Part shown: positions 1 through 7,987 of the stretch, one piece after another
How the letters are laid out: each line of letters starts with the position of its first letter
Numbering within the stretch: the stretch's first letter is position 1
Assembly: GCA_945787595.1 (NCBI GenBank)
Contig: CALZJV010000035.1
Span: 1 to 22,691, forward strand
DNA: 22,691 nucleotides
Reading direction: 5' to 3'
DNA from: an uncultured Desulfobacterales bacterium
GTDB lineage: Bacteria; Desulfobacterota; Desulfobacteria; Desulfobacterales; JAFDCJ01
Translations under genes and position numbers: made by a program
Notes under the pieces: generated by a model
Database searches by the model: none
Seen by the model: the letters and a program-made list of their open reading frames with translations, nothing else
Told to the model about the DNA's origin: nothing

Positions 1-213
1 GAAAGCTATGGATGGAATTTCGTATATACTGCCGTGTTGTAGATACAGCTTGGGAACGATGAGATGATGGGTCAGTGCATCTCGGCTGACAGGTGGAACA
101 CTTGCAAGGATGATAATCGAGAAAAACAGAACGATCAAAAGTAAGAAAAGGACCCATTGCATGTTTGTTCGGGTAAAAGCTCTCTTAAATATGCCTGATA
201 GGTTGAGGATCAT
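1..213 (-). CDS. N-terminus of ArnT/PMT-like membrane glycosyltransferase (cut by window edge)
   Basis: The minus-strand frame starts with ATG at 213 and is still open at base 1, giving 71 residues. Residues about 19-36 form one hydrophobic membrane segment. It is followed by a periplasmic loop reading PPVSRDALTHHLIVPKLY, the pattern at the first loop of GT-C glycosyltransferases of the PMT/ArnT type, where an acidic residue serves catalysis and polyprenyl-phosphate-sugar binding. The family transfers sugars from lipid-linked donors on the outer face of the inner membrane. It is the last visible gene of the minus-strand block containing a pilin, two TMTC-like proteins and a methyltransferase. 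No clear ribosome binding site precedes the ATG. Substrate and acceptor cannot be judged from this fragment. Confidence 0.7.
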   Translation of the reverse strand, partial: MILNLSGIFKRAFTRTNMQWVLFLLLIVLFFSIIILASVPPVSRDALTHHLIVPKLYLQHGSIYEIPSIAF

Positions 214-325
214 TTTTTAAAGTTTTACAATGAATAATTTGGGCCTGAAAGTTGAAAGAACCGGATTAACCAGGCAATAAAGGTGCTTTATGCTATTCCA
301 GAGAATCGGGTGGTTACAGTCGTTT

Positions 326-1495
326 TCAGTATTCCAGGACTTTTTTTAGTATTTGTTGGGGAATATTGGCAAAATAAGCTTTATTATTGATCACGTAGGC
401 AGGGGTACCGTTAATACCCAGTTTTATGCCGCTTGAAATATCATGTTTGACTTTATATCTAATGCTCCTGTCTCTAGTTGAATAGGAAAGCGCCCTGTAA
501 TTCAGACCAATTTTTTCCGCAAGCTCCTTAATATTTATGACCCTTTTTTTGCCGGCCATACTATACAGGGCATCGTTCATTTCCCAAAACTTATCCCGGG
601 TTTGGGCATGTGCTGAATATAGCGCCATTGTACTTGACCCCACATGAAACCGCTCCTTAACTATTGGATTAAGCTTGTGATCCATTGGAAAATGACGATG
701 GATGAGTCTGATTTTGTCCGGATGCTTTGCTATAAGCCGGCGCAGAAAAAAATGCATTTTTTTACATTGGAAGCACTGGTAATCCGTAAACTCCATAATC
801 TCAAGTTCCGGGTTTCTGGCACCTATCCATGGATACCCTTCCTTTGTATTCCCATTGGGCATATCTTTAGGTAGAAGCGTAGAGGAGAAGTTCCAATAAG
901 ATGGGAAAAAGATAAGTAGAATCAAGCAAAAACTTAGAGCCGGAAGAAAAACAGACAGGGCCTTCTTTCTTAGCTTCCACAAAAAGCTGATATCCAGCTT
1001 TAGCCCCGCGATTAATTCGGTGTTATCAAACCTCTTTCTGATAATCCATGAATAATACAATAACAAAAAATTGATTCCATAGCTCACAACACACATAATG
1101 CAATAACTATGTATATAAAAGACAGAAATTATGGCAAGTATAACGCTGTAAATACTAAAAGCCAACGATACGCTAAAAATTATGGGCCACAACCGTTGTC
1201 CTTTAGCTTCCTTTTTGCGGGCAAATAGTAGAATGAGTAATAAAAATGTATAACCAATGCTTCCCCATACTGGAATCGGGATACCCAATAAAATTGAATA
1301 GACGCTTTGTGAGACGGTATCGCAGTTGATGGCTTTTGAGATCGCGCAAAAACTGCTGTAAGCGATATCCGTATAGACCCGATAGTGGGATACGGCCAGG
1401 TATATGGAATCTGCAAGGCCCGAAGCCGCCAGCAGAATTACAACCCAGAAATAAACCGGATATGGGAGCGGGTTGATCTGTTTTTCTCTTTTCAT
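326..1495 (-). CDS. VKOR-DsbA fusion (disulfide-forming membrane oxidoreductase)
   Basis: The predicted enzyme makes periplasmic disulfides, regenerating a DsbA-like domain through a quinone-linked VKOR domain. Numbering is from the TTG at 1504, which adds three residues; the ATG at 1495 is preferred, though neither start has a clear ribosome binding site. The N-terminal ~190 residues carry several membrane helices with the VKOR cysteine pairs: C53/C61 in the loop and C135/C138 (YCIMC) as the active-site CxxC. A thioredoxin-fold domain follows from about residue 225, with C244-x-x-C247 (CFQC) and a TPAY cis-proline loop at 367-370 typical of DsbA-type enzymes. The gene begins 14 bp after the methyltransferase stop, so the two are probably co-transcribed. 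The nearby pilin has two cysteines and is a plausible substrate (inference). Confidence 0.88.
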   Translation of the reverse strand: MKREKQINPLPYPVYFWVVILLAASGLADSIYLAVSHYRVYTDIAYSSFCAISKAINCDTVSQSVYSILLGIPIPVWGSIGYTFLLLILLFARKKEAKGQRLWPIIFSVSLAFSIYSVILAIISVFYIHSYCIMCVVSYGINFLLLYYSWIIRKRFDNTELIAGLKLDISFLWKLRKKALSVFLPALSFCLILLIFFPSYWNFSSTLLPKDMPNGNTKEGYPWIGARNPELEIMEFTDYQCFQCKKMHFFLRRLIAKHPDKIRLIHRHFPMDHKLNPIVKERFHVGSSTMALYSAHAQTRDKFWEMNDALYSMAGKKRVINIKELAEKIGLNYRALSYSTRDRSIRYKVKHDISSGIKLGINGTPAYVINNKAYFANIPQQILKKVLEY

Positions 1496-1509
1496 TGAGC
1501 GCAATGTAT

Positions 1510-2358
1510 CTATTTATGATTTTTTATCTGATTCTGATCACCCATCCGGGGCGCCGGCATTTCTGAACATGCAGAATCAGGCAGCGTAGCGTGAATCAAT
1601 AAAACTGTGGCAAGAAATCGCGGCATAATCCTGGCATCAAGCCATGCTAGTCCCATGTAAAATCGATTGGCCCACTTAAAGAGCGCCGTTAGGACATTTA
1701 TGTTTATCCTTTTCGGGGCCTTTTTTGTGCGATCCGTTTTGGGTGCTTGCCGGCCGATTATACGCAACAATGAAATACATCCAATCACAATGCACATCGT
1801 TATCTTTTCCAGCGGGCCCAATACTTTTTGGGTGGAAATCGGCATCAAACCGTGGATTGATAATTTATTCTCCATTCCGGAAAGTTCATAGCGGCGATAA
1901 TGGTTCACGAAACGATCGTCTAAGGCAAAGTAGAATTTTCTATGCGGAAAGGTCAGGATCAGGTGTCCCGCCGGTCGCATCACACGTGCCAGTTCCTTTA
2001 TTACTGCCATATCATCGGCTATGTGCTCCAGCACCTCTGAACAGATCGTGTGGGCAAAAACACCGGATTTAAACGGCAGGTTGACCCCATCTGCGGCAAC
2101 ATACCAGCCCCTTTTCTGTGTGCGTTTGAGGATCTGGAGTCCGGTGACGGAAAAATCTGAATAAACAATTTGTCCGCTCGTTGTCATAACAGGGGAGATC
2201 CCGCTTCCGACCTCTAGAATGTGCCCGGACGTTCCCTGTTTGAAATGGTTTTCAACGGCCTTTTTTCGAAGTTGATAGTTATAAAGGTGATTCTTTAAGG
2301 TAATATAACTGTCTTCCTCAAAAAAAACTTCAAATCGATTCGAAGTGATAGGTTCCAT
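1510..2358 (-). CDS. Class I SAM-dependent methyltransferase (Methyltransf_11 type)
   Basis: This 282-residue protein has the Rossmann-like methyltransferase core. Motif I is ILEVGSGI (47-54), an acidic post-I strand is YSDFS (66-70), motif II is ICSEVLEHI (105-113), and motif III is RVMRPAGHLILTFPH (125-139). Such enzymes methylate small molecules, lipids or glycans, and the sequence does not identify the acceptor. A hydrophobic stretch near 183-198 may let it associate with the membrane. It lies 33 bp after the TPR glycosyltransferase gene and 14 bp before the VKOR-DsbA gene. Methylation of a surface glycan or its lipid carrier is the simplest contextual guess. The basic C-terminal ~80 residues do not match a domain I recognise. 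Confidence 0.8.
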   Translation of the reverse strand: MEPITSNRFEVFFEEDSYITLKNHLYNYQLRKKAVENHFKQGTSGHILEVGSGISPVMTTSGQIVYSDFSVTGLQILKRTQKRGWYVAADGVNLPFKSGVFAHTICSEVLEHIADDMAVIKELARVMRPAGHLILTFPHRKFYFALDDRFVNHYRRYELSGMENKLSIHGLMPISTQKVLGPLEKITMCIVIGCISLLRIIGRQAPKTDRTKKAPKRININVLTALFKWANRFYMGLAWLDARIMPRFLATVLLIHATLPDSACSEMPAPRMGDQNQIKNHK

Positions 2359-2391
2359 AGCCTTTATTTTTACCGGGTCCTTTTCGGATTA

Positions 2392-4361
2392 TTAATTTTC
2401 ACGCACAGCCAATACTTTTTTAAGGTTGTCACGTGCTTGAATGAAGTCGGGCTTGATTTGGATGGCCTTTCGGAAAAACGGTATGGCTTCTTTTACCTTT
2501 CCGGTACGGACCATTGCCGCTCCAAGATTGTTGTAAGCTTCAGCAGAGCCGGAACTAATCCGCACGGCTTCGGAATAATGTTTGATCGCTTGAATCGTGC
2601 GACCTTGTCTGAATAGCGCATTTCCTAAATTATTATGCACCCCTGGATCATCCGGATCGATACGCAAGGCTTCAGAATAATGGTGGATGCCCTCCTCGAC
2701 TCTGCCTTCGGCCAGCAAAACTGCGGCCAGGTTTTTGTGCGCCGCTTTAAAAGCAGGATCAATGGCCAGGGCCTTAAAATAATGACGAATGCCCTCCCCG
2801 GTTTTACCCTGGGCAACCAGAGCAATTGCAAGGTTGTTATGGGCCAGCTTAAACCCGGGGTCAATCTGTAAAGTACGGGTATATTGATTCACCGCAGCTT
2901 TTATCTTGCCTTGCGAGTACAGGGCAACTCCCATGTTGAAATGGGCCTCTTTATAATTCGGCAATAGACGCAGGGCTTCGGCATAATGTTTGATAGCCTG
3001 CTCGGTTCCGCCCGGTTTTGAAAGAGCCACTCCCAGGTTATTATGAGCCAGATAATTATCGGTTGTAACATCAAGGGCATGCTCGAAAAGGGTCACACTA
3101 TTTTTCCAGTAACCCACCTGGCTCCAGGTTGCCGCCATAAGGGCAACAACGACGACGCCTGCCACTGCAGCCATTGCCGTGCGTTTAATACGCCGGTGGG
3201 CAAAAATTTCGTAACCGCCCCAGGCAATGATGATAAATAAACCGATGAGCGGTATATAGGTGTAACGGTCGGCCATCGCCTGGGATCCGACCTGGATCAG
3301 ACCGATAACCGGCACCAGGGTTCCCACACCAGGGTTCCCAGATACCACAGCCAGCCCGCCAGAAACCAGGGGTGTCTGTCGGCCCGGTAAACCGCCAGAA
3401 TAAAAATGGCAACGATCAGCAATCCGGCCCCCATCACCTGCCACCAGGGCGGCATCCCCGGATGGGGATAATAAACGGCCAAATTTGCCGGCCAAATCAT
3501 TTTGCCGATGTATCCGACATAAGAAACCAGTGCATTGGAGATCCTGCCACTGAACGGATACGAAATCAAAGAGGCGACAGCACCCCCGGATTGTTGCGCC
3601 AGCAGGGTCACAATACCGGCTGTGGCCGCAAGCATTAATAAGGGAAACTTTTCCAATATCAGGGAAAAAACCGGCAGCTTTTGTTTCAAGCTGCCGGAGA
3701 TACCCTCGACTTGACGGCGTTGAAGTCGGCCCAGGGGCCAATAATCGAGCAGCAGCAGCACAAACGGCAGGGTGACCACCATCGGCTTGGCCATGAGCCC
3801 CAGCGCGAAAAACAGCAGAACCGGCAAATACCGGTAAACTCCGGGCTTTTCCGCATAGCGGGCATACCCCCACAGGGTCAGCATCCAGAAAAAAGTGCTC
3901 AGCACATCTTTGCGCTCCGACACCCAGGCCACCGATTCCACATGCAGTGGATGAAGGGCAAACAGCGCGGCAACGAAACCGCTGCGCCATAAATCCCCGC
4001 TCATCCGCCTGAGGACAAAAAATAACAACAGGGTGTTGAAAATATGAAATAGCAGATTGGTTAGATGGTGGGCAGCCGGGTTTACTCCGTAAAGCTGAAC
4101 GTCCAGCATGTGGGACAGCCAGGTAATCGGGTGCCAGTTAAGGGCATGGGTTGAAGTAAATGCCCACACGACGCCTTCGGCTGTCAGGCCGGCCTGCACC
4201 CTGGAATTTTCGGTAATATAGTAAGGGTCATCGTAGTTGACATAGCTGTGGTGACCGACCTTCCCGTAGACGGCCAAGGTTGCCACAACCAGAAAAAGAC
4301 AAACCAGAAGATCCTGGCGGATATTGAAAAAATCCTGTTTATTCGAAAAGCCTTTAGTCAT
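2392..4361 (-). pseudogene. TMTC-like (DUF1736) membrane glycosyltransferase with TPR tail, frameshifted by a 14-bp duplication
   Basis: Two overlapping frames together encode one protein. The first (ATG at 4361, stop at 3297) gives the multi-spanning GT-C part with the acidic pair D44-D45 in VNYDDPYY, the ALHPLHVESVAWVSERKD loop, and a third conserved stretch ending LLLDYWPLGR. It breaks off after WYLGTLV. The second frame resumes with LVPVIGLIQVGSQAMADRYTY and ends in about six and a half TPR repeats of 34 residues. Removing one copy of the exact 14-bp duplication at 3313-3340 restores one frame of 651 residues, the usual architecture of bacterial TMTC-like proteins. Eukaryotic relatives are O-mannosyltransferases; the bacterial substrate is unknown. 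As sequenced, the product would lose its last membrane part and the TPR domain. It sits 53 bp after a second TMTC-like gene. Confidence 0.85.
3313..3340. repeat. Perfect 14-bp tandem duplication causing the frameshift
   Basis: The unit CACCAGGGTTCCCA occurs twice with no gap, at 3313-3326 and 3327-3340. Fourteen is not a multiple of three, so the second copy shifts the reading frame. Deleting either copy makes the minus strand read YLGTLVPVIGL without interruption. It may be a replication-slippage mutation, a reversible on/off switch, or a sequencing or assembly error. Confidence 0.95.
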
Positions 4362-4414
4362 ATCTGATTTTAAGACGCTACCGTATTAATCAATTTTGAT
4401 CGTCACGTAAAAGC

Positions 4415-6532
4415 TCAAAAAGGGCCTTTTTGTGAATCGGTCAATATTAAGATATGTTCAGAGAATGCTCCGCCCTTTTTTTTTACCTGGTCAACAATTA
4501 GCGGCAATAAAAACTCATATGACAAGGGTATTGAAAGCTTGTCTTCAGATTGCTTTATCAGAAAATCTTCCAATTTTTTTGGGCCGAACGTGTCAACCAA
4601 ATAATCCAATGTGGCGCTTCCCCGGCTTATATCGCCGGCCTTAAGGCTGTTTTGCGCCAAAAATAATAGAATTAGGATATCATCCGGATAAATGGAATCG
4701 GCGCGTTTTAAAATCCTGCCGGCCTCCTCGTAGTTGGCGGACAAACTAAGGGCCACACCCATATTTATCAAGGTGCCTCTATCATAGGGCGCCAATTCCA
4801 GTGCTTTCATCATGTACGGAATGGCCTCTTGCGGTTTTTCCCATTTGAGCAGAATAAATCCTTTCAGATTCAGATATTTCGGGTAATGATGCCATTTGTA
4901 ATCGAGAATATCAGCGGTATTGGAGGCAGCCTCCCACTGTTTGGTCTTTATGAGGGCCACCGCCAAATTGTACCAGGCTTTTTCATTACCGGGGTCAACG
5001 TCCAGGGCCCTTTGGTAGTGGCTGATGGCGGTTTCATATTCCCCGTTGGCGGCGTATATATTACCGATATTATTAAGCGACAGGCTCTGTGATTGTTTCG
5101 GTTTGGGGTCTTTCAGGGTCAGCGCTTTCCGGTAGAGCCTTAAAGATTCATCAAAGCGTCCGATCTTTTTGAACTGGGCCGCCAGATTTTGATAGGGTCG
5201 GGCATAACCCGGGGCTTTTTTCATTACATCCAGCCACAAAGAGGTTTCCGTGGCCCAAACCTTGTTACGGATGAAAGTGCCGCTGCCTAGAGCGATGAGC
5301 AGAATGGATACCAAAACGATGAGTCCCGCGTACAGGGCACGGTTTTGTCGATGGGTGTGGTCCAGCAGCCATTTCAGGCCGGCTGCCAACGGGACAAAGA
5401 GAAACAGCGACGGCAGGTAATTGCGGTGCTCATAAATAAGCTCAAGGGGGATGAGGGTCGATTCGATAAGATGGTTTAAAAAAAAGAAAATAATGCTAAA
5501 AGCCAGAAAAGGCCTTTTGCCTACCTGCGCAAACCCGAAACCGATCAGCAGGAATACAGCCAGAACAGCCGGTGTCGTCGTCCATGGTTTTAAAAACGAT
5601 GTCGAAAGACCAATGTCATGCAGAAACGACAGGCGACCGGGCAGTGGAAAGAATATCTGCGAAAGGTAAAAGATTAGAATTCTGGGTTCGGTCATCAGAC
5701 GTTGTGCGAGCGTAAAAGGACGAACAGCATATCCCTTGAGCAAGAACTCCAACTTACCCATAAGTAAAAGAGACCCGCCGATAACGATCAAAGACACTAT
5801 TCCGATCAAAGCGATGCGGGTAAATCTTTTTCTTGTTTCGGGCTCTTTGAAATCTTGAAAAAATACGACTTCAGTCAGCAGCAAAGCCAGCGGCAGAGTG
5901 GCGGCATTTTCTTTGGATCCGATCGCGCAGGCAAAACTGATAGAGCAGCCCAACAGAAGCAGAATCCGATTCAATGAAGCCAAACTCAACCTGGCCTTGA
6001 CAAAAAAATAGATGCTTAAAATATAAAACATGCCGGCCATCAACGCCATTCGCTGAACAATATAAACCACCGTCTGCGTCTGAACCGGGTTGACGGCCCA
6101 CAAAACCGCAGCCAAAAGGGCAATGAAGTATTTACTGTCCCGCGGGTATGTTGCTTTGATATTCGGGGCTTGAAACAAGCCGATGGTGGTAAGATACAGA
6201 ATAAATGCGGTTAATAAGTGGATGGCGGTATTGACGATATGATAGCCGGTGACGCGGTCTTTGCCAAAGTACCAGTTAAGGCCGAATGACATCGTAGCCA
6301 GCGGCCGGTAGATTTTAGAACCATTAGTCGGATGAGCGAAAAAAGTTCTGAATATGGAATCAGGACTTACATCTGTCAGGTGCATTCGATAATTTTGCAG
6401 AATGTTGGGTGTATCGTCAAAGTGCCATGCGCACTGGAAGGTATTTGAATAGATTGAAAAAACGATAAATACGAGGAGTAAAAAAGTAAAACCGGTGCCC
6501 CATTGGCTATGCGAGTCGCGATTGATTAGCAT
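4415..6532 (-). CDS. TMTC-like GT-C membrane protein with TPR tail
   Basis: This 705-residue protein has about ten to twelve predicted membrane segments followed by a soluble TPR region from about residue 444 to 645. The first loop carries the acidic pair D39-D40 (AWHFDDTPN), matching the DD position of GT-C enzymes. Further conserved blocks include NPVQTQTVVYIVQRM and CAIGSKENAATLPLALLL. The layout matches the neighbouring frameshifted gene but the sequences differ clearly, so they are distinct paralogues. Predicted role: sugar transfer from a polyprenyl carrier to exported protein or glycan, with the TPR binding the acceptor. It lies 210 bp downstream of pilA. Its stop codon lies inside a short palindrome (CAAAAAGG/CCTTTTTG, 4416-4432), which could weakly terminate transcription. 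No clear ribosome binding site is seen. Confidence 0.85.
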   Translation of the reverse strand: MLINRDSHSQWGTGFTFLLLVFIVFSIYSNTFQCAWHFDDTPNILQNYRMHLTDVSPDSIFRTFFAHPTNGSKIYRPLATMSFGLNWYFGKDRVTGYHIVNTAIHLLTAFILYLTTIGLFQAPNIKATYPRDSKYFIALLAAVLWAVNPVQTQTVVYIVQRMALMAGMFYILSIYFFVKARLSLASLNRILLLLGCSISFACAIGSKENAATLPLALLLTEVVFFQDFKEPETRKRFTRIALIGIVSLIVIGGSLLLMGKLEFLLKGYAVRPFTLAQRLMTEPRILIFYLSQIFFPLPGRLSFLHDIGLSTSFLKPWTTTPAVLAVFLLIGFGFAQVGKRPFLAFSIIFFFLNHLIESTLIPLELIYEHRNYLPSLFLFVPLAAGLKWLLDHTHRQNRALYAGLIVLVSILLIALGSGTFIRNKVWATETSLWLDVMKKAPGYARPYQNLAAQFKKIGRFDESLRLYRKALTLKDPKPKQSQSLSLNNIGNIYAANGEYETAISHYQRALDVDPGNEKAWYNLAVALIKTKQWEAASNTADILDYKWHHYPKYLNLKGFILLKWEKPQEAIPYMMKALELAPYDRGTLINMGVALSLSANYEEAGRILKRADSIYPDDILILLFLAQNSLKAGDISRGSATLDYLVDTFGPKKLEDFLIKQSEDKLSIPLSYEFLLPLIVDQVKKKGGAFSEHILILTDSQKGPF

Positions 6533-6654
6533 TTAAGTACAGCAGTGCAAAAGGGAAGCAGAATTCTTTGTTGAGTTATTTGATAGGATAATAACTCAAA
6601 ACCGCTTTATTGTTTAAAAAATTAATAGGTTATTGGCCATTTACAAATATACAA

Positions 6655-6692
6655 AAGAAACAGAGAGAGAAAATTTCTCTCCCCGCTTCTTT
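6655..6692 (-). terminator. Possible terminator downstream of pilA
   Basis: On the minus strand, 50-90 bases past the pilA stop, an AAAGAA...TTCTTT outer stem encloses a GAGAGA...TCTCTC inner stem with an AAATTT-like loop, and a T-rich stretch follows. The stems are AT-rich and imperfect. It could give a highly expressed pilA transcript a defined end while letting some polymerase continue into the TMTC-like genes. Confidence 0.35.
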
Positions 6693-6742
6693 ATGAAGTT
6701 AACATCGTTAAGAGTGTATAATCAAAGTTATGCGATTACAGA

Positions 6743-7153
6743 TTACATGTTCTTTGTAAACACTTTGACAGTACCAGTATCAGTCCAATCGGTCTGTGAT
6801 GTTATATAATCGTCCGGGCATCTGTTGCTAGCATCTATGACGGAGATCCCAATGTTGTCAATGTCTCCGGACAGCATTGCCGTGTTGTTTCCGGATATGC
6901 CGAGGCCAACCCAGTCAGCTGGATCGCCAACTGCCCCTGCTTGAAATCCGGTATGACTCGGAACGGAATAATAATCCGCCAGGGCCGCCGCGAGATTGTT
7001 GGCGTCCGATTCAGCCGCGCTGCAATATGCTTTGTTTCGGTAAGCGATAAAGTTCGGAATAGCGATGGCCGCCAGGATACCGATAATTGCGATAACGATC
7101 ATAAGTTCGATGAGTGTAAAACCTTTTGAATTTCCTCTTAGTTTCTGTAGCAT
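6743..7153 (-). CDS. pilA: Type IV pilin (PilA)
   Basis: The 136-residue prepilin has a short basic leader (MLQKLRGNSKG) cut by the prepilin peptidase after G11. The mature N-terminus is FTLIELMIVIAIIGILAAIA, the hydrophobic helix that packs in the pilus core. The glutamate at mature position 5 (E16 of the precursor) is present. The 125-residue mature protein is short but normal for delta-proteobacterial pilins. C44 and C112 are the only cysteines and probably form the C-terminal disulfide loop. The globular part is rich in Ser/Thr and Asp. A strong ribosome binding site (AAAGGAGAT, seven bases before the ATG) fixes the start. A sigma-54 promoter lies about 175 bp upstream and a PilR-like activator gene is next to it, so expression is probably PilR-dependent. 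Confidence 0.95.
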   Translation of the reverse strand: MLQKLRGNSKGFTLIELMIVIAIIGILAAIAIPNFIAYRNKAYCSAAESDANNLAAALADYYSVPSHTGFQAGAVGDPADWVGLGISGNNTAMLSGDIDNIGISVIDASNRCPDDYITSQTDWTDTGTVKVFTKNM

Positions 7154-7326
7154 GATAACATCTCCTTTGTTAATTTATTGGTTATGGTTTGTTGGATAAA
7201 TGTTAAAAACTCTTTTGTAACCTTATCTACGATCTCCTTAATGTTCCGTTCCCACCCCCTTTTAAATGGTTAAATTGTTAATCATCTTAAAATTTAGCCA
7301 TGTGATGAATTGTTGTAGTTTGTTTT

Positions 7327-7343
7327 AGCAATAGACATGCCAA
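7327..7343 (-). promoter_or_regulatory. Sigma-54 (RpoN) promoter of pilA
   Basis: The minus strand reads TTGGCATGTCTATTGCT, matching the -24/-12 consensus YTGGCACGNNNNTTGCW at all but one fixed position (T for C in GGCAC), with the GG and GC elements at the required spacing. Transcription would start near 7316, leaving a leader of about 160 bases before pilA. pilA genes are classically RpoN/PilR-dependent, and a PilR-like gene is the next gene upstream. Confidence 0.85.
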
Positions 7344-7467
7344 ATCATATTTTTTTATGGTAAAAATTTTATCTATCCGTATTTATTACATAATTTATTT
7401 TCCACAATTCCCATGCCATTTTTTCCCGCTAAAAAATTTTGACGGCTAACGAATATTGTTCTTTATT

Positions 7468-7482
7468 TGACAAAAATTGTCA
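7468..7482. promoter_or_regulatory. Candidate activator-binding inverted repeat upstream of pilA
   Basis: TGACAAAAATTGTCA is a perfect inverted repeat (TGACAA, three bases, TTGTCA) centred about 140 bp upstream of the sigma-54 promoter, the distance usual for enhancer-binding activators. Further TGAC half-sites on the same strand start at 7440 and 7497. PilR sites in Pseudomonas contain TGTC-type cores. Assignment to the adjacent PilR-like protein is inference. Confidence 0.5.
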
Positions 7483-7531
7483 TCCGCTTTTCTGTTTGAC
7501 GTCCACTTTGTGTTTTTGAGATCAAATCAGA

Positions 7532-7544
7532 TATCAACCGGTTG
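7532..7544 (+). promoter_or_regulatory. Possible IHF site / 10-bp palindrome
   Basis: TATCAACCGGTTG fits the IHF consensus WATCAANNNNTTR exactly and contains the perfect palindrome CAACCGGTTG. IHF often bends sigma-54 promoter regions, but here the site is upstream of the proposed activator site rather than between it and the promoter, so this is only a candidate. Confidence 0.3.
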
Positions 7545-7576
7545 TTTATTGTATCGGCCGGCACATAAAAATCTAA

Positions 7577-7702
7577 ATGGCAAATTCAAACGACGTGTGG
7601 GAGTGCTGTGGTGAGGTTTGGGAGTCTTATAATAAGGTATGGGAGTTGCTGCCGTGGGGTATGCATGAAGTGAAGCTTTGGCGCTATAATGGGTGGAGCT
7701 GA
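7577..7702 (+). CDS. Possible 41-aa Trp-rich microprotein with heptad repeats
   Basis: An ATG-initiated frame of 41 codons lies on the plus strand between the pilA control sites and the PilR gene. It holds three consecutive 7-residue units starting at V7, V14 and V21, each beginning Val-Trp-Glu, and six tryptophans in all (W8, W15, W22, W27, W35, W40). The DNA shows the same pattern as GTNTGGGAGT at 7595, 7616 and 7637, exactly 21 bp apart. The three Val codons differ synonymously (GTG, GTT, GTA) while TGG GAG is invariant, which fits selection on the peptide. It has two adjacent cysteines (C10, C11). No good ribosome binding site or promoter was found. I do not recognise the family. The alternative is a non-coding phased repeat, for example an operator. 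Confidence 0.35.
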   Translation: MANSNDVWECCGEVWESYNKVWELLPWGMHEVKLWRYNGWS

Positions 7703-7758
7703 ATGGAATCTTTATTTATGTAGAGAGCATTCATCAGAGATTAAAATCAGGAATTAGT

Positions 7759-7857
7759 ACTGCAGCGACACTTTTGGTTTAACTGGGTTATCTTCCTTTG
7801 TGGAAGCCGCTCCCACCAGGTAACAGTCGTATTCTTATAATTAAGTGTCGCTGCAGT
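7759..7857. repeat. 99-bp element bounded by perfect 15-bp inverted repeats
   Basis: ACTGCAGCGACACTT (7759-7773) and its exact reverse complement (7843-7857) bound a 69-bp centre. The centre itself can fold: TTCC/GGAA at its middle and an imperfect CTG-TTA/TAA-CAG stem around it. The whole would form a long cruciform or RNA hairpin. It lies 57 bp after the small Trp-rich frame and about 130 bp before the end of the PilR gene. No target-site duplication is visible, so a MITE origin is possible but unproven. The rest of this long gap, to 7987, holds only short GC-rich hairpins such as CTCCG-AGC-CGGAG at 7893-7905. Confidence 0.8.
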
Positions 7858-7987
7858 GTTATCCGCTTGCATACCCAACATTGCATTTATCTCTCCGAGC
7901 CGGAGGCCATTATTCCATTCGATATCTAACGGTAAATGCTAGCCCTCCGGGGTCAATTTAAAGCCGGGTGCTTTATGCCAGGACTTT

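Noticed and set aside
7685..7690. TATAAT on the plus strand as a promoter
   Set aside because: No -35 box lies 16-18 bp upstream and it falls within the Trp-rich reading frame.
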